Source of the DNA: Melastoma dodecandrum
Taxonomy: Eukaryota; Streptophyta; Magnoliopsida; Myrtales; Melastomataceae
Assembly (NCBI GenBank): GCA_029817715.1
Contig: JARUPY010000293.1
Coordinates: 24,849 to 88,848, forward strand
Direction of reading: 5' to 3'
DNA length: 64,000 bases
Numbering within the stretch: the stretch's first letter is position 1; each line of letters opens with the position of its first letter. The position numbers were made by a program, and so were the translations under genes. This document shows, piece after piece, positions 12,690-23,900 of the stretch. Below the pieces are notes generated by a model, which was not told the origin of the DNA, did no database searches, and worked only from the letters and a program-made list of their open reading frames with translations.

Positions 12690-15183
12690 ATGGCCGAGCC
12701 TGATTCTCCCTCTCTCGAAAAGGAAGAGGGCTCGTCGTTGGACGAGTACGTTGTCCGTAAGTCGACCCCTCCTCCATTCCTGTTGAAGACATACATGCTC
12801 GTGGAAGACCCCGAGACCGACCACGTCATCTCCTGGAACGCCGAGGGGGTGGCCTTTGTGGTGTGGCAGCCGGCGGAGTTCACCCGCGATCTCCTCCCTA
12901 CTCTGTTCAAGCACAGCAACTTCTCCAGCTTTGTCCGCCAGCTCAACACCTACGTAATGTCCTTTCTCCCTCTCCTCAAATCACAACCCCAGTTTGTCTT
13001 CGAAATAATATTTCATCGTTGTGGTCCTCTTAACTTGCATCTGCCTGAACACTCTCCTGCAAAAATAGAAACTAACCTTGGAGACTCCGATTCCGACAAT
13101 AACCAACAGTTAGATGATTGATCCCATTGGTCGGTCAATGTTGTAAGAATTCTTGCGTGGGAGGGAGGGGGCCACAAAAGACATTTTCCTTTTGGGTAGC
13201 TAGCCATTGCTGACTTCGACGTTTTGATTTGATCGCCATTCCTCCTAGTTCGCCCTTCTTTTTTACCTCATCTATCCTTAGGGTCAAATGCAAATTAATA
13301 CTGAATTCTAGCCGACAACTTTTGAGTCATTGTATACTAACTTTTTCTTTAAGTACAAATCACCAAATTCGTATAGCTTGCTTTTCAGGAGATTTATACC
13401 CTACGGTTAGTTGGAAATTTTTTTTTTTTTTTTTGTAAAATACGATTCGAATTTTTAAAATTACCTAAATATCGTCCGTAAGTCCTTGTTTCAAACCGCG
13501 ACTTTGAATTTACAAAGAAGTCACGTTTGAAACAACGACTTTAGTTGAAATTTGGGAATTTTTTAGACTTTTTTAACGTTTGGGGCAAAGTCACTGTTTG
13601 AAACAGCGTCGGCCTTTTATTGAAAGATCTATTTGAAACAACGACTTTCCTTAAAAGACGTTGTTTATCGCTACGTTGCCGCAAACACAAAAAAATCTAA
13701 CAGCGATTTTGTCAATTTTAACCAAATTCGCTGTTTCAAACAGCGACTTCTTTGTAAATTCAAAGTCGCGGTTTGAAACGACGACTTACGGTGGTATTCA
13801 GGTAATTTTGAAAACTCAAATCATATTTCGTAAATTTCTTTCTCGTACACAATCCTTTCTACTTTTTAGTAGATGACCTCGTCATGACAAATGAAATACT
13901 TCGTTTAATAATGATAGGAAGTCGATATATTTTGCGAGGAATGTACAGAAATACGGTTAGTTTAAAAAAATTTTGCGAAATACGGTCCGAGTTTTGTAAA
14001 TTACGGTTTTATCGTCGAAGGGGCGCGTTTACGTGCCCCTTAAAATACAAAGGGGACGGGTTTGAAAATCCGCCCTCCGTATAAATAGAAAACCCGCCTT
14101 TATGCGGCATCCTATGATGCGCATGAAGGCGACGCGTCTTCGGGGGACGCGTTTTCAAAACCCGCCCTCCAAACACTTAAAGAAATTTTTGGCGTCTTGA
14201 AGGGGGACGGGTTTTCCTCAAGTAAATGAAGTAGGGACGGGTTTTGAAAACTCACCTCTTCTGCAAATTAAATCGAGTTCTCTGTCTGGCTTAATTAGTT
14301 AAAGTGGTTCCATAAATTGCGAGAGGTCCTAGCTTCGAATCCTAATGTTCATTTAGTTAAAAAAACCCTTGCCTTCTTCATCACTAAAGGGGCGCATCAC
14401 GGGTTTTGTATTTTAAGGGGCGCGTTTTAAAACCGTATTTTACGAAATTTGAAACGTATTTTTAATTTTTTTTTAAAACTAACCGTATTTCCGTACATTT
14501 CTCAATATTTTGCTATTGCTTGGATATCATCGAGTTTTTTACATACAGATGCATTAAAGTAAGACATGAGGGCGTTCTTGTTACGTGCTATTTATTCCCT
14601 GTTAAAGACTAGCAATCAACAGGGATTCCGCAAAGTCGTGACGGGGCGATGGGAATTCAGCAACGAGATGTTCCGAAGGGGAGAGAAGGAATTACTATGC
14701 GAAATCAGTCGAAGGAAAGCCTGGGCCAACATTAATAACAAGCCGAAAAGGCTAGGAAGCCTTCCTCCGCAATCCTGGTTACCCGATGGCCATCCATCAC
14801 AGAAGCTGGACAAACAATCAGAGGAAGACAGGGGATCATCATCAGCTTCGTCGGCGTCGGGGTACGGCAGCCTCATTCATGAGAACAAGCGACTGAGGAT
14901 GGAGAATGGTGCCCTAAACTTGGAACTAACAAGCATGAGAAGCAAGTGCAAGGAATTAATTGAACTCGTAGCCAAGTATGCGCATCGGAACGAGGAGAGC
15001 GTACTCCAAAGAGGTGTAGAAGAGGAAGAAGAAGAGGAGGAGGAGGAGTGCAAAGGACCGAAGCTGTTTGGCGTGATGCTATTGGGAGTCCACCGGAAGG
15101 AAAGTCCATTGGCGATTACTACTCGTGATGCCAGGGATCAAGGAAGTGCATACCTTTCTCGGTCGTGCAAACACGAGAACTAA
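12690..15183 (+). CDS. HSFB3: Class B heat-shock transcription factor (HSFB3 type), 2 exons, 274 aa
   Basis: Exons 12690-12953 (88 codons) and 14623-15183 (186 codons plus stop), joined in phase 0 with GT-AG. The intron sits between ...QLNTY and GFRK..., the invariant position of the plant HSF DNA-binding-domain intron. The DNA-binding domain spans about residues 26-118 ([45 protein letters not shown]). A heptad-type oligomerisation region follows (residues about 173-208, [16 protein letters not shown]). After a run of glutamates (about 221-230) comes LFGV (236-239), the core repressor motif of class B HSFs. Class B factors bind heat-shock elements in the nucleus and mostly act as repressors or co-regulators of class A HSFs. 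The [20 protein letters not shown] start and lack of an activation domain fit subclass B3. The 1.67-kb intron is largely transposon-derived. Confidence 0.94.
13425..13855. repeat. Fold-back element in the HSFB3 intron
   Basis: Left arm (about 13432-13540) and right arm (about 13738-13850) are inverted copies. CAAACCGCGACTTTGAATTT near 13493 pairs with AAATTCAAAGTCGCGGTTTG near 13756, and the outer TTTAAAATTACCT pairs with AGGTAATTTTGAAA. Inside are several smaller mirror units of GTTTGAAACAGCGACTT type. No coding capacity. Confidence 0.8.
13936..14504. mobile_element. Non-autonomous Mutator-like element (569 bp) in the HSFB3 intron
   Basis: The ends are inverted: GAGGAATGTACAGAAATACG at the left and CGTATTTCCGTACATTTCTC (near 14484-14503) at the right. 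The inverted repeat continues through GGTTAGTTTAAAAAAATTTT. The element is flanked by a perfect 9-bp duplication, ATATTTTGC, at 13927-13935 and 14505-14513, the size typical of Mutator-superfamily insertions. Inside are GC-rich short palindromes of the kind seen in the 6.7-kb element at 51348-58051, whose terminal repeats are closely similar. It has no transposase and is best read as a deletion derivative of that family. Confidence 0.92.
14287..14362 (+). mobile_element. tRNA-like/SINE fragment nested in the Mutator-like element
   Basis: GGCTTAATTAGTTAAAGTGG has the form of a pol III A-box region and AGCTTCGAATCCTAATG of a B-box, about 35 bp apart, followed shortly by a small A-run. It does not fold as an intact tRNA by eye. 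It is probably a short SINE or tRNA-derived remnant. Confidence 0.5.
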
Positions 15184-16784
15184 AACCATGAACTGAGTAA
15201 AACAAAAAATGGAATCAAGTATGCAGTATTAAAACCTTGTCATATCATTGGGAGAAAGCAGAAAGCAAACCCCATTGCTAATCAAACTTACAAAGTTCAA
15301 CTTAGAGCAGCCTTCAATTGTTACACAGGACTGCAGAAATTCACCTCGTGAACCATCTGAGTGTTTAAGACGTTTGTAATAAAAAGCCACAGAAACGCAT
15401 CCGAGCACTTTACGGAAGTACTAGCCGATTCAGTGATTCCAGCAGAAATGGCGTTGACATGACGCGATGAGTTCACAAAGAACGAATGGGAGCGAGAAAG
15501 GGAAGATGGAAGGCTGAAGAGAAGGGCAACAGCAGCATGATTTTTGTGATTTTTTAAGAGCATGTAACTTTTTAAGATATATCCAACTGTTAAAATGGCC
15601 CCGTTGGCATCTTCTTCGTCCTTGTTCGTCTCTTTGATTTAACTTTTGACGAAGAATTTTGCAACCTGGAGTTTCAAGAGGGACAATCTGACTATCATTC
15701 GCCATTAGCTAAGATAGCAGGAGCAAAAACATGAGCTTTGTAAAGATGTAACGTTCGCTTCTAAAAAAATTTACAAAATGGCGTTTTAGTTTCCAAATTT
15801 CCCAAGATCCGTTGTTGTTAGTACAACGAATTTCAATAACAGTAACAATATTAACCACAGAAGATGAGCCATAATTAAGAATATCGACTTTTTATTATAT
15901 ACATAATTTCGTTGTTCAATACCACGACATCTGCTTTTATAGAAAATCTCGATTAAGGAAAACATTTTTAGGATATATGGGAAAAATTTGACGACGAAGT
16001 AGGATGTTCTGGTGTGATAACATTGTCGCAGTTCGAGACCGCGAATTTGGGCTTAAAACACTATTGTAAATAATAAGACTCTTTTGGGCCACTCATTTTT
16101 GTTGCTAGAGACCACGACATCTTCCGAAAGTCATGGTTCCAAACAACGACGATATCGAATTATAATTACCACCGGATCGTCCTCTTTTCGTTATTCTGGT
16201 TAGGGTTTTTCCTAAAACACCTCCGCTTTGGACGCGATTCGGACCATGACAGCCTCTAACCCAACATTTCCTTCATGAATGCGTCCTCACCGATCTCCTC
16301 TACTTGTTACCCATCCTCCTCGACCTTCCTGGCATTACGAAGTTGTCGACCAACCCTGACTCCCGATTCTAGATTCTTTGGTTACCGTTTTGTGGGCAAA
16401 GTCAAAGCTCGATTTCAAGACATTATTTTAGAAATTTAAAAAATGTCTATCGTATTTAACAATTTTTTTTTTACTAACGCTATTTAGAAACATAATTCCT
16501 CTCTTATCTGGTGTGGGAATGACATTGTTTCGGACCTACGTGGGATAATCAAACCCCACATAAAGTCGAGGTCCCCATATCCAATAATTGTGTCACAGTT
16601 GGGAACATCACTTTCTTTAAAAAATTATTAACAGCGAAATATTTCGTATAGTTTTAAAATTCGAACCGCATTTCATTATTTTTCACAATTTTTTTTAAAA
16701 CATAACAAATATTTGTACAAATCTCCATCCCGGGGCGCATGCATTGATTTTGAAAAAAGGAGGCTTAACAGCTTGAGGTTTATG
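15184..16784. other. Intergenic region downstream of HSFB3
   Basis: It contains the HSFB3 3' UTR and AT-rich DNA with scattered GTTGTT...ACGAC words reminiscent of the fold-back families. A stretch at about 16630-16720 (TTTCGTATAGTTTTAAAATT, then a T-rich run) resembles a decayed Mutator-like end. No gene is supported. Confidence 0.5.
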
Positions 16785-19700
16785 TCAATAGTTTAGTTTT
16801 AGAAAAAATTTACAAAATACGATCAATGTTACATGCCCTAAGGCGACTTTGAAATCTCGTCCTCCAAATGTTAGAAGGAAAGACACGTTTCATCTTTTTT
16901 TTTTTAATGTACCCTTCATCAATTATTTCCTGCATTTTAAAAACACTTTAAGTCATTGAAAAAGGCATGGCTAAATAGGAATTGCCAAACATAGTGAAGG
17001 AAGCATGGACAGATGGGGAGGATAATTATGAAATGGCAACCACCTTATTCAAAGAAAAGATAGAAATCTAGAACAGGGAAACGTTCGGTAACATATTTAA
17101 AAAGAAGAGAAGAATTCCGCCCCGACTGCAAGGAATTCAAAACTTTCTAGAAAGTAGGAACTCATCTTTCCCCATAAACCTAGAGAAAAAGCTAATACAA
17201 GACTACAACACAATCCTAGAGGAAGAGGAATAGCTGTGGTTTATGAAATCTAGAGCAAACTGGATAATAGAGGGAGAGAGAAACACGAGATTCTTCCATG
17301 CATCCACAATCATTAGACGAAGAAGAAACAGACTGCTAGGTCTCAAAATAGGGAACACCTAGACTGAGGATCAGACAGAGATTGGAAATCATATCAGACT
17401 AACGTTCCAGGAAAGATAGTCCTCTACCTTTTCAAACAGTTCCTCTCCACTCACCCACCTAAAACCCCCGCCGCCTGGCATCCCAGCCTTAAACCCCATG
17501 GCTCATGACAAACTTGAGAGACTGTGTGACGAAGATGAAATTAAAAAAGCCCTGTTCGCTCTAAACCCGACCAAAGCACCAAGCCCTGATGGACTGCACC
17601 CAATCTTCTACCATAAATTCTGGGAGACAGATAGATCATCTATCACAGCTCGGATCAAACATATTTTTCACACAAGGAAATTCACAGGAGATCTAGGAAA
17701 CACATCAATTGTTCTCATTCCCAAAATAGATAGCCCAGAAACTGTGGATCATCTAAGGCCAATATCTCTATGCAACACAATATATAAAGTTATCTCCAAA
17801 ATGATAGTCAACAAAATCAGACCAGTAATGCAAGACCTAATATCACCATAATAGGACAGTTTGTTACCAGGAAGAACAACAGATAACTTCATAGTGGCGC
17901 AGGAAATACTACACTCATTCAGCACCATGAAAGGAAACAAAGGGATGCTAGCAATCAAGGTAGACATGTAGAAAGCTTTCGACCTAATGGAATGGAGCTA
18001 CATTGAGAAAATTATGCAATTTTTCCATTTCTTGAAGGGATTGATTACCTTAATCATGAGTTGTGTGTCAACACCAACTTGCAACATATTGTTTAATGGA
18101 GGCCACCTCAACCCATTTAACCCAACAAGAGGGATGAGACAAGGAGACCCCCTATCCCCGTATCTTTTCATCCTATGCCTAGTGTACTTAGGTTACCTAA
18201 TTGAGGAGTGTGACAACGGAAAATGGAGGAAAGTAGCAGCAAGTAGAGGTGGGCCCTCTTTCTCCCACCTTTTCTTCGCCGATGACCTCCTATTATTTGG
18301 GAAAGCTACCATGAAAAACACGAAGGCTATAAAAAGGGTACTACAAGAATTTTGTAAGCTATCAGGACAGCATGTGAATAGCAGCAAGAGCCACATCATA
18401 TTCTCACCTAATGTTGGTAATCGCATGGCTAGGAAAATTGCCACTGCAACGGGTTTCAAGACCACAGTAAACATGGGAAAATACCTAGGATTCCCTCTTA
18501 AAACAGTAACCAACAATACCTTAGCTTTTAACTCAGTCATAGAAAGAGTGAAGAATAAATTAGCAGGATGGCAAACAAAATTCTTATCAAAAGCAGCCAG
18601 AGTAGTAGTGCTTAAATCAGTAGCTGAAGCCATTTCGGCATACGTAATGTTATGCCTCAAATGGCCAAGGAAGGCACAAGAAGAATTAGACAGAATTAAC
18701 AGGAATTCCTTTGGGGATCCACAGAAGAAAGCAAGAAATTACATCTAATAAACTGGCATCAAGTAACCAAGAAGAAAGAGGAGGGGGGACTAGAGCTATT
18801 TAGAGCCAAGGATAGGAGTACCGCTCTACTAAGTGGACTGTCTTGGAGACTACACACAGAGGAAAATTCGCAATGGGGACAAGTCATCACTAACAAATAT
18901 GGGAAGCATCTGGAAAAACGTAAGCAAGGTTCCTGTATATTAAAATCACTAAAGGCGGGTAAAGAGTTACTCAGACAGGGAACAAAGATTAAGGTCCATA
19001 GCGGCGCTCAAACTAGATTCTGAATTGATGACTAGTTAGGGTGCGGAAGTCTAAGGAACAAATTCATTGGCCCACTAAGCAAAGAGGAAATCAATAAGAC
19101 AGTGGCTAACTACCACAATGAACAAGGATTGATGAAAATAGGATCGGCAAACTACCTCCCTACGGAGATAGGGGATCATATAGCATCCCTACCACTAAGA
19201 GAGGGGACCTCGACAAAAGACCAACTCACCTGGAAGCCATCCAGCGATGGGGAGTTCACCAACACATCAGCCTATGCACTTGCACACAGAGAGAAAGGAG
19301 CTTACGGAGTAGCTAAAGTACAGTGGATCTGGAAACTAAAAATCCTTCTTAAGCTTAAGTTCTTTTTATGGCTATGCTGGTTCGAAAGACTACTCACAAG
19401 AGACATGCTACACACCAGAAATATAACACATGAAAAACTATGCCCAGTTTGTGAATGGGAAATTGAAACCACCCTTCACATATTAAGAGACTGTCCTATC
19501 TCCCAGATCACTTGGGGTCTATTCCAACATCCGAAATCACTACAGGAGACAAACACGGGAATTACAACGCAACAATGGCTACAAGTAAACCTCAACAGAA
19601 GAAAAGCCAGAACAACCACATACAGAGGAGTGCAGTGGCCTATTCTCTTCACCTCAATAACATGACACCTCTGGAAACAGAGGAACAACAATATTTTCGG

Positions 19701-20605
19701 AGACGACGGCTGCTCTAGAGACCTCTTCACACAAATAATGGCAAATGCAGCAGAACTTCAAGCACTATTAGGAGGAAGGAGCAAAGAAAGAATTCTACGA
19801 ACAGGTCTCATTCAAACAACAGGCCACACCAACCCGGAGGGCAACATGGATTCTCAAAATCTAGCACAAGATAAATGGGAACCAAGCCCTGACCTACCCT
19901 ACATACTAAACACAGATCCAGCGGCCAAGGAAGGAGACCTAAATGTGGATCTAGGAGGAGTAATCAGAGATCATTAAGGAACTTGGATTGGAGGCTTCTG
20001 CACTAGGAAACCAATCACAAACCGCCTAATAGCAGAAGCCATAGCTCTACTAGAAGGAATTCAATTTGCTCAAGTTATAGGAATCAAGCACTTAGCCATA
20101 CAAACAGATGCATCTGCACTAGTAAACTACCTAAACGGCGCCTAACAACCAAACTCTTTGATAACCCCTATTGTGACTGATTGCAGGTTGCTATTGTATG
20201 AGTTTGAGGACACTACGATATCGCACGTTGCGAGGGGACAAAACAAGGTTACACACAAGCTAGCTAACGAAGCTCTTGACCGAACAACTCCTACCACTTT
20301 TGTTTATCCTTCGGATTTCATTTTGGCTTTGTTGCATGAAGACATTCCTTGCAACATGGGATCTGTAACCTAAAAACCCTGGACGTTATTATCTAATGAT
20401 ATCTATTCTTCATTACCAAAAAATAAACGTTTTTTGAAAATTCGTTCTTTCAAGGACACGTTTTCAAAATATGCATTCTTTGTAAAATCAATGGCAAGTT
20501 TTGAATATATGCCCTTAAGACAATACAGACGTAAATTTAAAAACTACAACTGCATTTCGCGGATTTTTTCGGAACTAACCATGTAACCGTACAAAGCTCT
20601 TTACA
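16785..20605. mobile_element. Probable Mutator-like relic interrupted by a LINE
   Basis: At about 16785-16880 there is TAGTTTTAGAAAAAATTTAC AAAATACG followed by GGCGACTTTGAAATCTCGTC. At about 20545-20600 there is the inverse-type end GCATTTCGCGGATTTTTTCG then GAACTAACCATGTAACCGTAC. Both match the terminal repeat of the elements at 13936 and 51348 in degraded form. Between them sits the decayed LINE (16960-20425). The simplest reading is a LINE that jumped into a small Mutator-like element. Boundaries are approximate and no target duplication was found. Confidence 0.5.
16960..20425 (+). mobile_element. Decayed 5'-truncated L1-type LINE
   Basis: Similar along its length to the LINE at 23898-27232. 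Order: linker region (KEAWTDGEDNYEMATTLFKE), reverse transcriptase ([39 protein letters not shown] near 18270-18297), zinc-finger RVT region ([19 protein letters not shown]) and RNase H (HVARGQNKVTHKLANEA), ending in CTACTACC-like 3' UTR and a short A-rich tail near 20415-20425. Many in-frame stops (for example near 17232, 17842, 19023 and 19976) and frameshifts break the ORF. ORF1 and the endonuclease are missing, so it cannot move by itself. Confidence 0.9.
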
Positions 20606-20910
20606 GCTCTCTCTCTTTTATGAAGCCACTCGTCAATTACTAGCCGGCTCCAGTTCCTGATCATTTCCCAACTGCCTTACATCAATGCTGCTGATAAGGC
20701 TAGTCATTTACAGGCTTCTATTGACAACTAAACTCTGACCATGTTAAAATCATGTTTCCACATTGTATTGGTTTACAGGGGAGGTTATGGTCACGGTAAG
20801 TGACTCCAATCTCAGAAATGTGAGGACTTCCGTGTCCCCATGTTAGGAAAGCGATCCAGCACCTTTACAATTTCATCCCTGCCCGGGAAAGGGATGGAAG
20901 ATAATGGAGA
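20606..20910. other. Region 3' of ABCA1
   Basis: About 305 bp between the Mutator-like relic and the ABCA1 stop codon. It is likely the ABCA1 3' UTR (minus strand). No other feature is visible. Confidence 0.5.
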
Positions 20911-23900
20911 TTATACCAAATAGTTAGCTGCAAAATGGTTGAATATTGATTCCAGCGTCGACTGACTGATGCTGTATTCGGCAATCCTTAGGTGATCTCT
21001 GGTAACAAAGGACGAATCTGTTATTATTAACATTGCAACAGAAATAATGAAATGAGGATGGATTACTTCAACATCACCTATTTCTTTCTAAATGACCAAA
21101 AACGTCAGCAAGCGAGAAGCCCTCTGAACATGGCAACTGCAACAAAAGCTATCATCAGAGGCTGCCAGATAAGCAAGACAACTGCATTCCGGAACTTTTA
21201 TTTAAATTAAAGCTCAAGTTTGACCCCACGGCAATGGAGTTCGTTAACGGGAACATCCTTTCCTTTTAATACTTATCAAAATAGAAAAGGTAGTCTTTTC
21301 GGCTATATCTCAGTATTTTCTCCAACTACAGGAGGGGAAGAGGGGGGGTGTCCGGATATTACCTGATACTTCACGCTCAAGCCATTGCAACCATGGAAAG
21401 TAGCCCCAGAAAATGAACTAGTAATAAAAGCATCAATAACTGCGAATTTTTCTTTTGCTAGCCACCACTCGCAGAATACAGGCAGAGGTATCCCACCTGC
21501 ACAAGCAACGAGTATAGCTTCCTGTTTATTCAGATAAAGTGTGACAAATGAACTCAAAGTATAAGCATCTGTGAAGAAACAAAGACATGGTAAGAATCAG
21601 CTAAAACTACAGCTGGGCTATCCAGTGATGACTTCGATACTGGATCTGTTAAGGGAACAAGCTGGCTTTAGACAAATTGAAGTGAGCTTAGAAGATATGG
21701 AAGGGTGTTTTTTTAAAGCAGGGTAATGCAGAATATATAGATTATATATCTAAAGAATGTCAATGCCGTAAAGGCCCTCAATTTAATTTTCACAGCGCCT
21801 GCTGTAGGCCATATACGTGAAACAGAACCTACAAAGGAGTCTAAGCTGAGTTTTAGTAACAAAATTCTTAGTCCATGGAGCTAAATAAATGCCTAGGATA
21901 AGTCACTGAGTTAGTATTCTATTTAACAGGATTTGTCGATATTCTTCACCTAAGAAAGGAGTAAATATATGTCAGATCAGGCATAAACGACAATCGCTTG
22001 CAGAAAGCATACAGCGCAAGCAGAATACACAGCATTGGTGAGACCTTATCTGTAAATTGACGGGACAAGAGGAATAACTGGGACATCCATGGCCAAATTC
22101 CAAACGCAGTGCATTACAGTATATGCAGAAAAAGTAATGGAGCAACATGCAAAGCCAACCAATACAATCTGAGAAGATGCGATAATTAGCTAACACTAAT
22201 CAGTATATAAACATTAACATCAGAAAAGATCATGGCTGTTGCAGTAAAGGGTCAACAAGAAGCACCAGCACCGTAACAATTGCTTTGTAAACATTTCCAA
22301 AAATGGCTAGGACTACTGGGGTATCTAATCCAAGATAAATTACAAGTTTAAATAGGAAGATCGTGGGCTAAAATGCTTCTGACCTTGTACAGTTTCAAGC
22401 CAAGAAACCACCAAGAAGAATAGCACAAGAGATAAGTTTCTACTCTCAAAGTACTCCAATTCAAGGCATAATAGTTGCAAACAATCGTGAAGAATTTATA
22501 TAAAAGACAGACTACATGCTTTGGCCAATGGATAAGGCAGAGCAAAAAGGGCATAAAAATATACCATCTCTAACCAGTTGTTCGGAGAGCTGCTCACAGG
22601 CAACCCCATCAGAAGAATGCACTGATGATAGAAGTACTTTGGTCCTCTCTTCATCGCCAAGCCATTGTCCAATGTTACTAATCATCATTGGAGATAAACT
22701 AATCTCTGCAACGGTAGAATCTTCCAGTGTGATGGTGTCAGTTCCCCCTATGCAAATTTCGAGGTCATCAAGTATGCTTCGTGGATGAGGAAAGTCAAAA
22801 AGCCTCCCCCGAATTCTCTGGCAAAGATTATCCAAGGTTGCACCATCCACTTCTGTAGGTTTAACCTGCGAAAAACTACAGAAAGTGAGATCATAAAAAA
22901 TATAATTTTTATCATGTAGGTGAATGATGTTATCTTTATCATGCCTCCAGCTCTAGTTTATTGCCAAACCGAGTTTTCAAATGCTGCGGACTGCCAATGC
23001 ATCTTAACCGGCCTCCAACCTTCAATGTCCAATCAAAATAATCAGAAGATTGCCATTATAAAGAATTTTGTTATCTTCTAGACTGAGTGAAAGATCCACA
23101 GTTTCACCATTATCCCAATTCGTGTACAAAGAGCTTGGGCTTCATTCATACTGTGAGTCGTCAAAATAACTGCAGTCTTCCCGCGCCTGGTTGATATTTG
23201 AGAAATCACATCCCACATAAATCTTTTCGCAATTGGATCCATACCTGCATAAAATGGAAGCCAAAATTGATGTATACGGGACTTGAATACAAAAGAGGAC
23301 CCATAGGCAGTCAATTTATCACGCAAAAGCTGAGACCGCAAATTTTTTTGGAAGGATTTTAGCAACTGAAAATTGTACTTTTGATTTCCCAAATGCATGT
23401 TTAAACTGCTCAATCAAGATCTGAAGATGAAGAGGTAAACATTTCATTGTACCTGTTGATGGCTCATCAAGGATAACTATAGGAGGATCTCCAATCATGG
23501 CAATGGCGACAGACAATTTCCGTTTATTTCCTCCACTCAGTGAAAAGGATGGACTGTTGGCATATTGCAGCAAGTCAAACTCATCTAGCTTTTCAGTAAC
23601 AACCTAGACACATAAATTTAATCCCATGTCATTTCTGCAGTAAGAGGTGTATGAGAAAATTTTACCATTGTCATTCCTTCCACCAAGATACCACATGTCA
23701 AACAGAACCAATAAAGCACTTCCAAGTGACCCAGTAAAGAGATTTGTAAGAATTTACAAGGTTGCGAAGATCTCCCTTGTGGCAAGGAAAGGAAATAGGT
23801 CATGCATAGGCTAGCTAAGAGGGCACTACAACATAAAAACTATAAATCTTTTCTTTTCCGCCAGATTTGTAGCAGAGAAATGGGGATTGTAACTTTTAGA

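Noticed and set aside
20998..21017. Earlier acceptor (exon starting at 21017) for the last ABCA1 exon
   Set aside because: It breaks the frame after the 21078-21136 exon, whereas the acceptor before 20998 gives the conserved [12 protein letters not shown] block in phase.
23802..23897. Reading the whole 1120-codon frame as a host gene
   Set aside because: Content from 23898 onward is reverse transcriptase and RNase H of a LINE, ending in a poly-A tail; the start is host intron.
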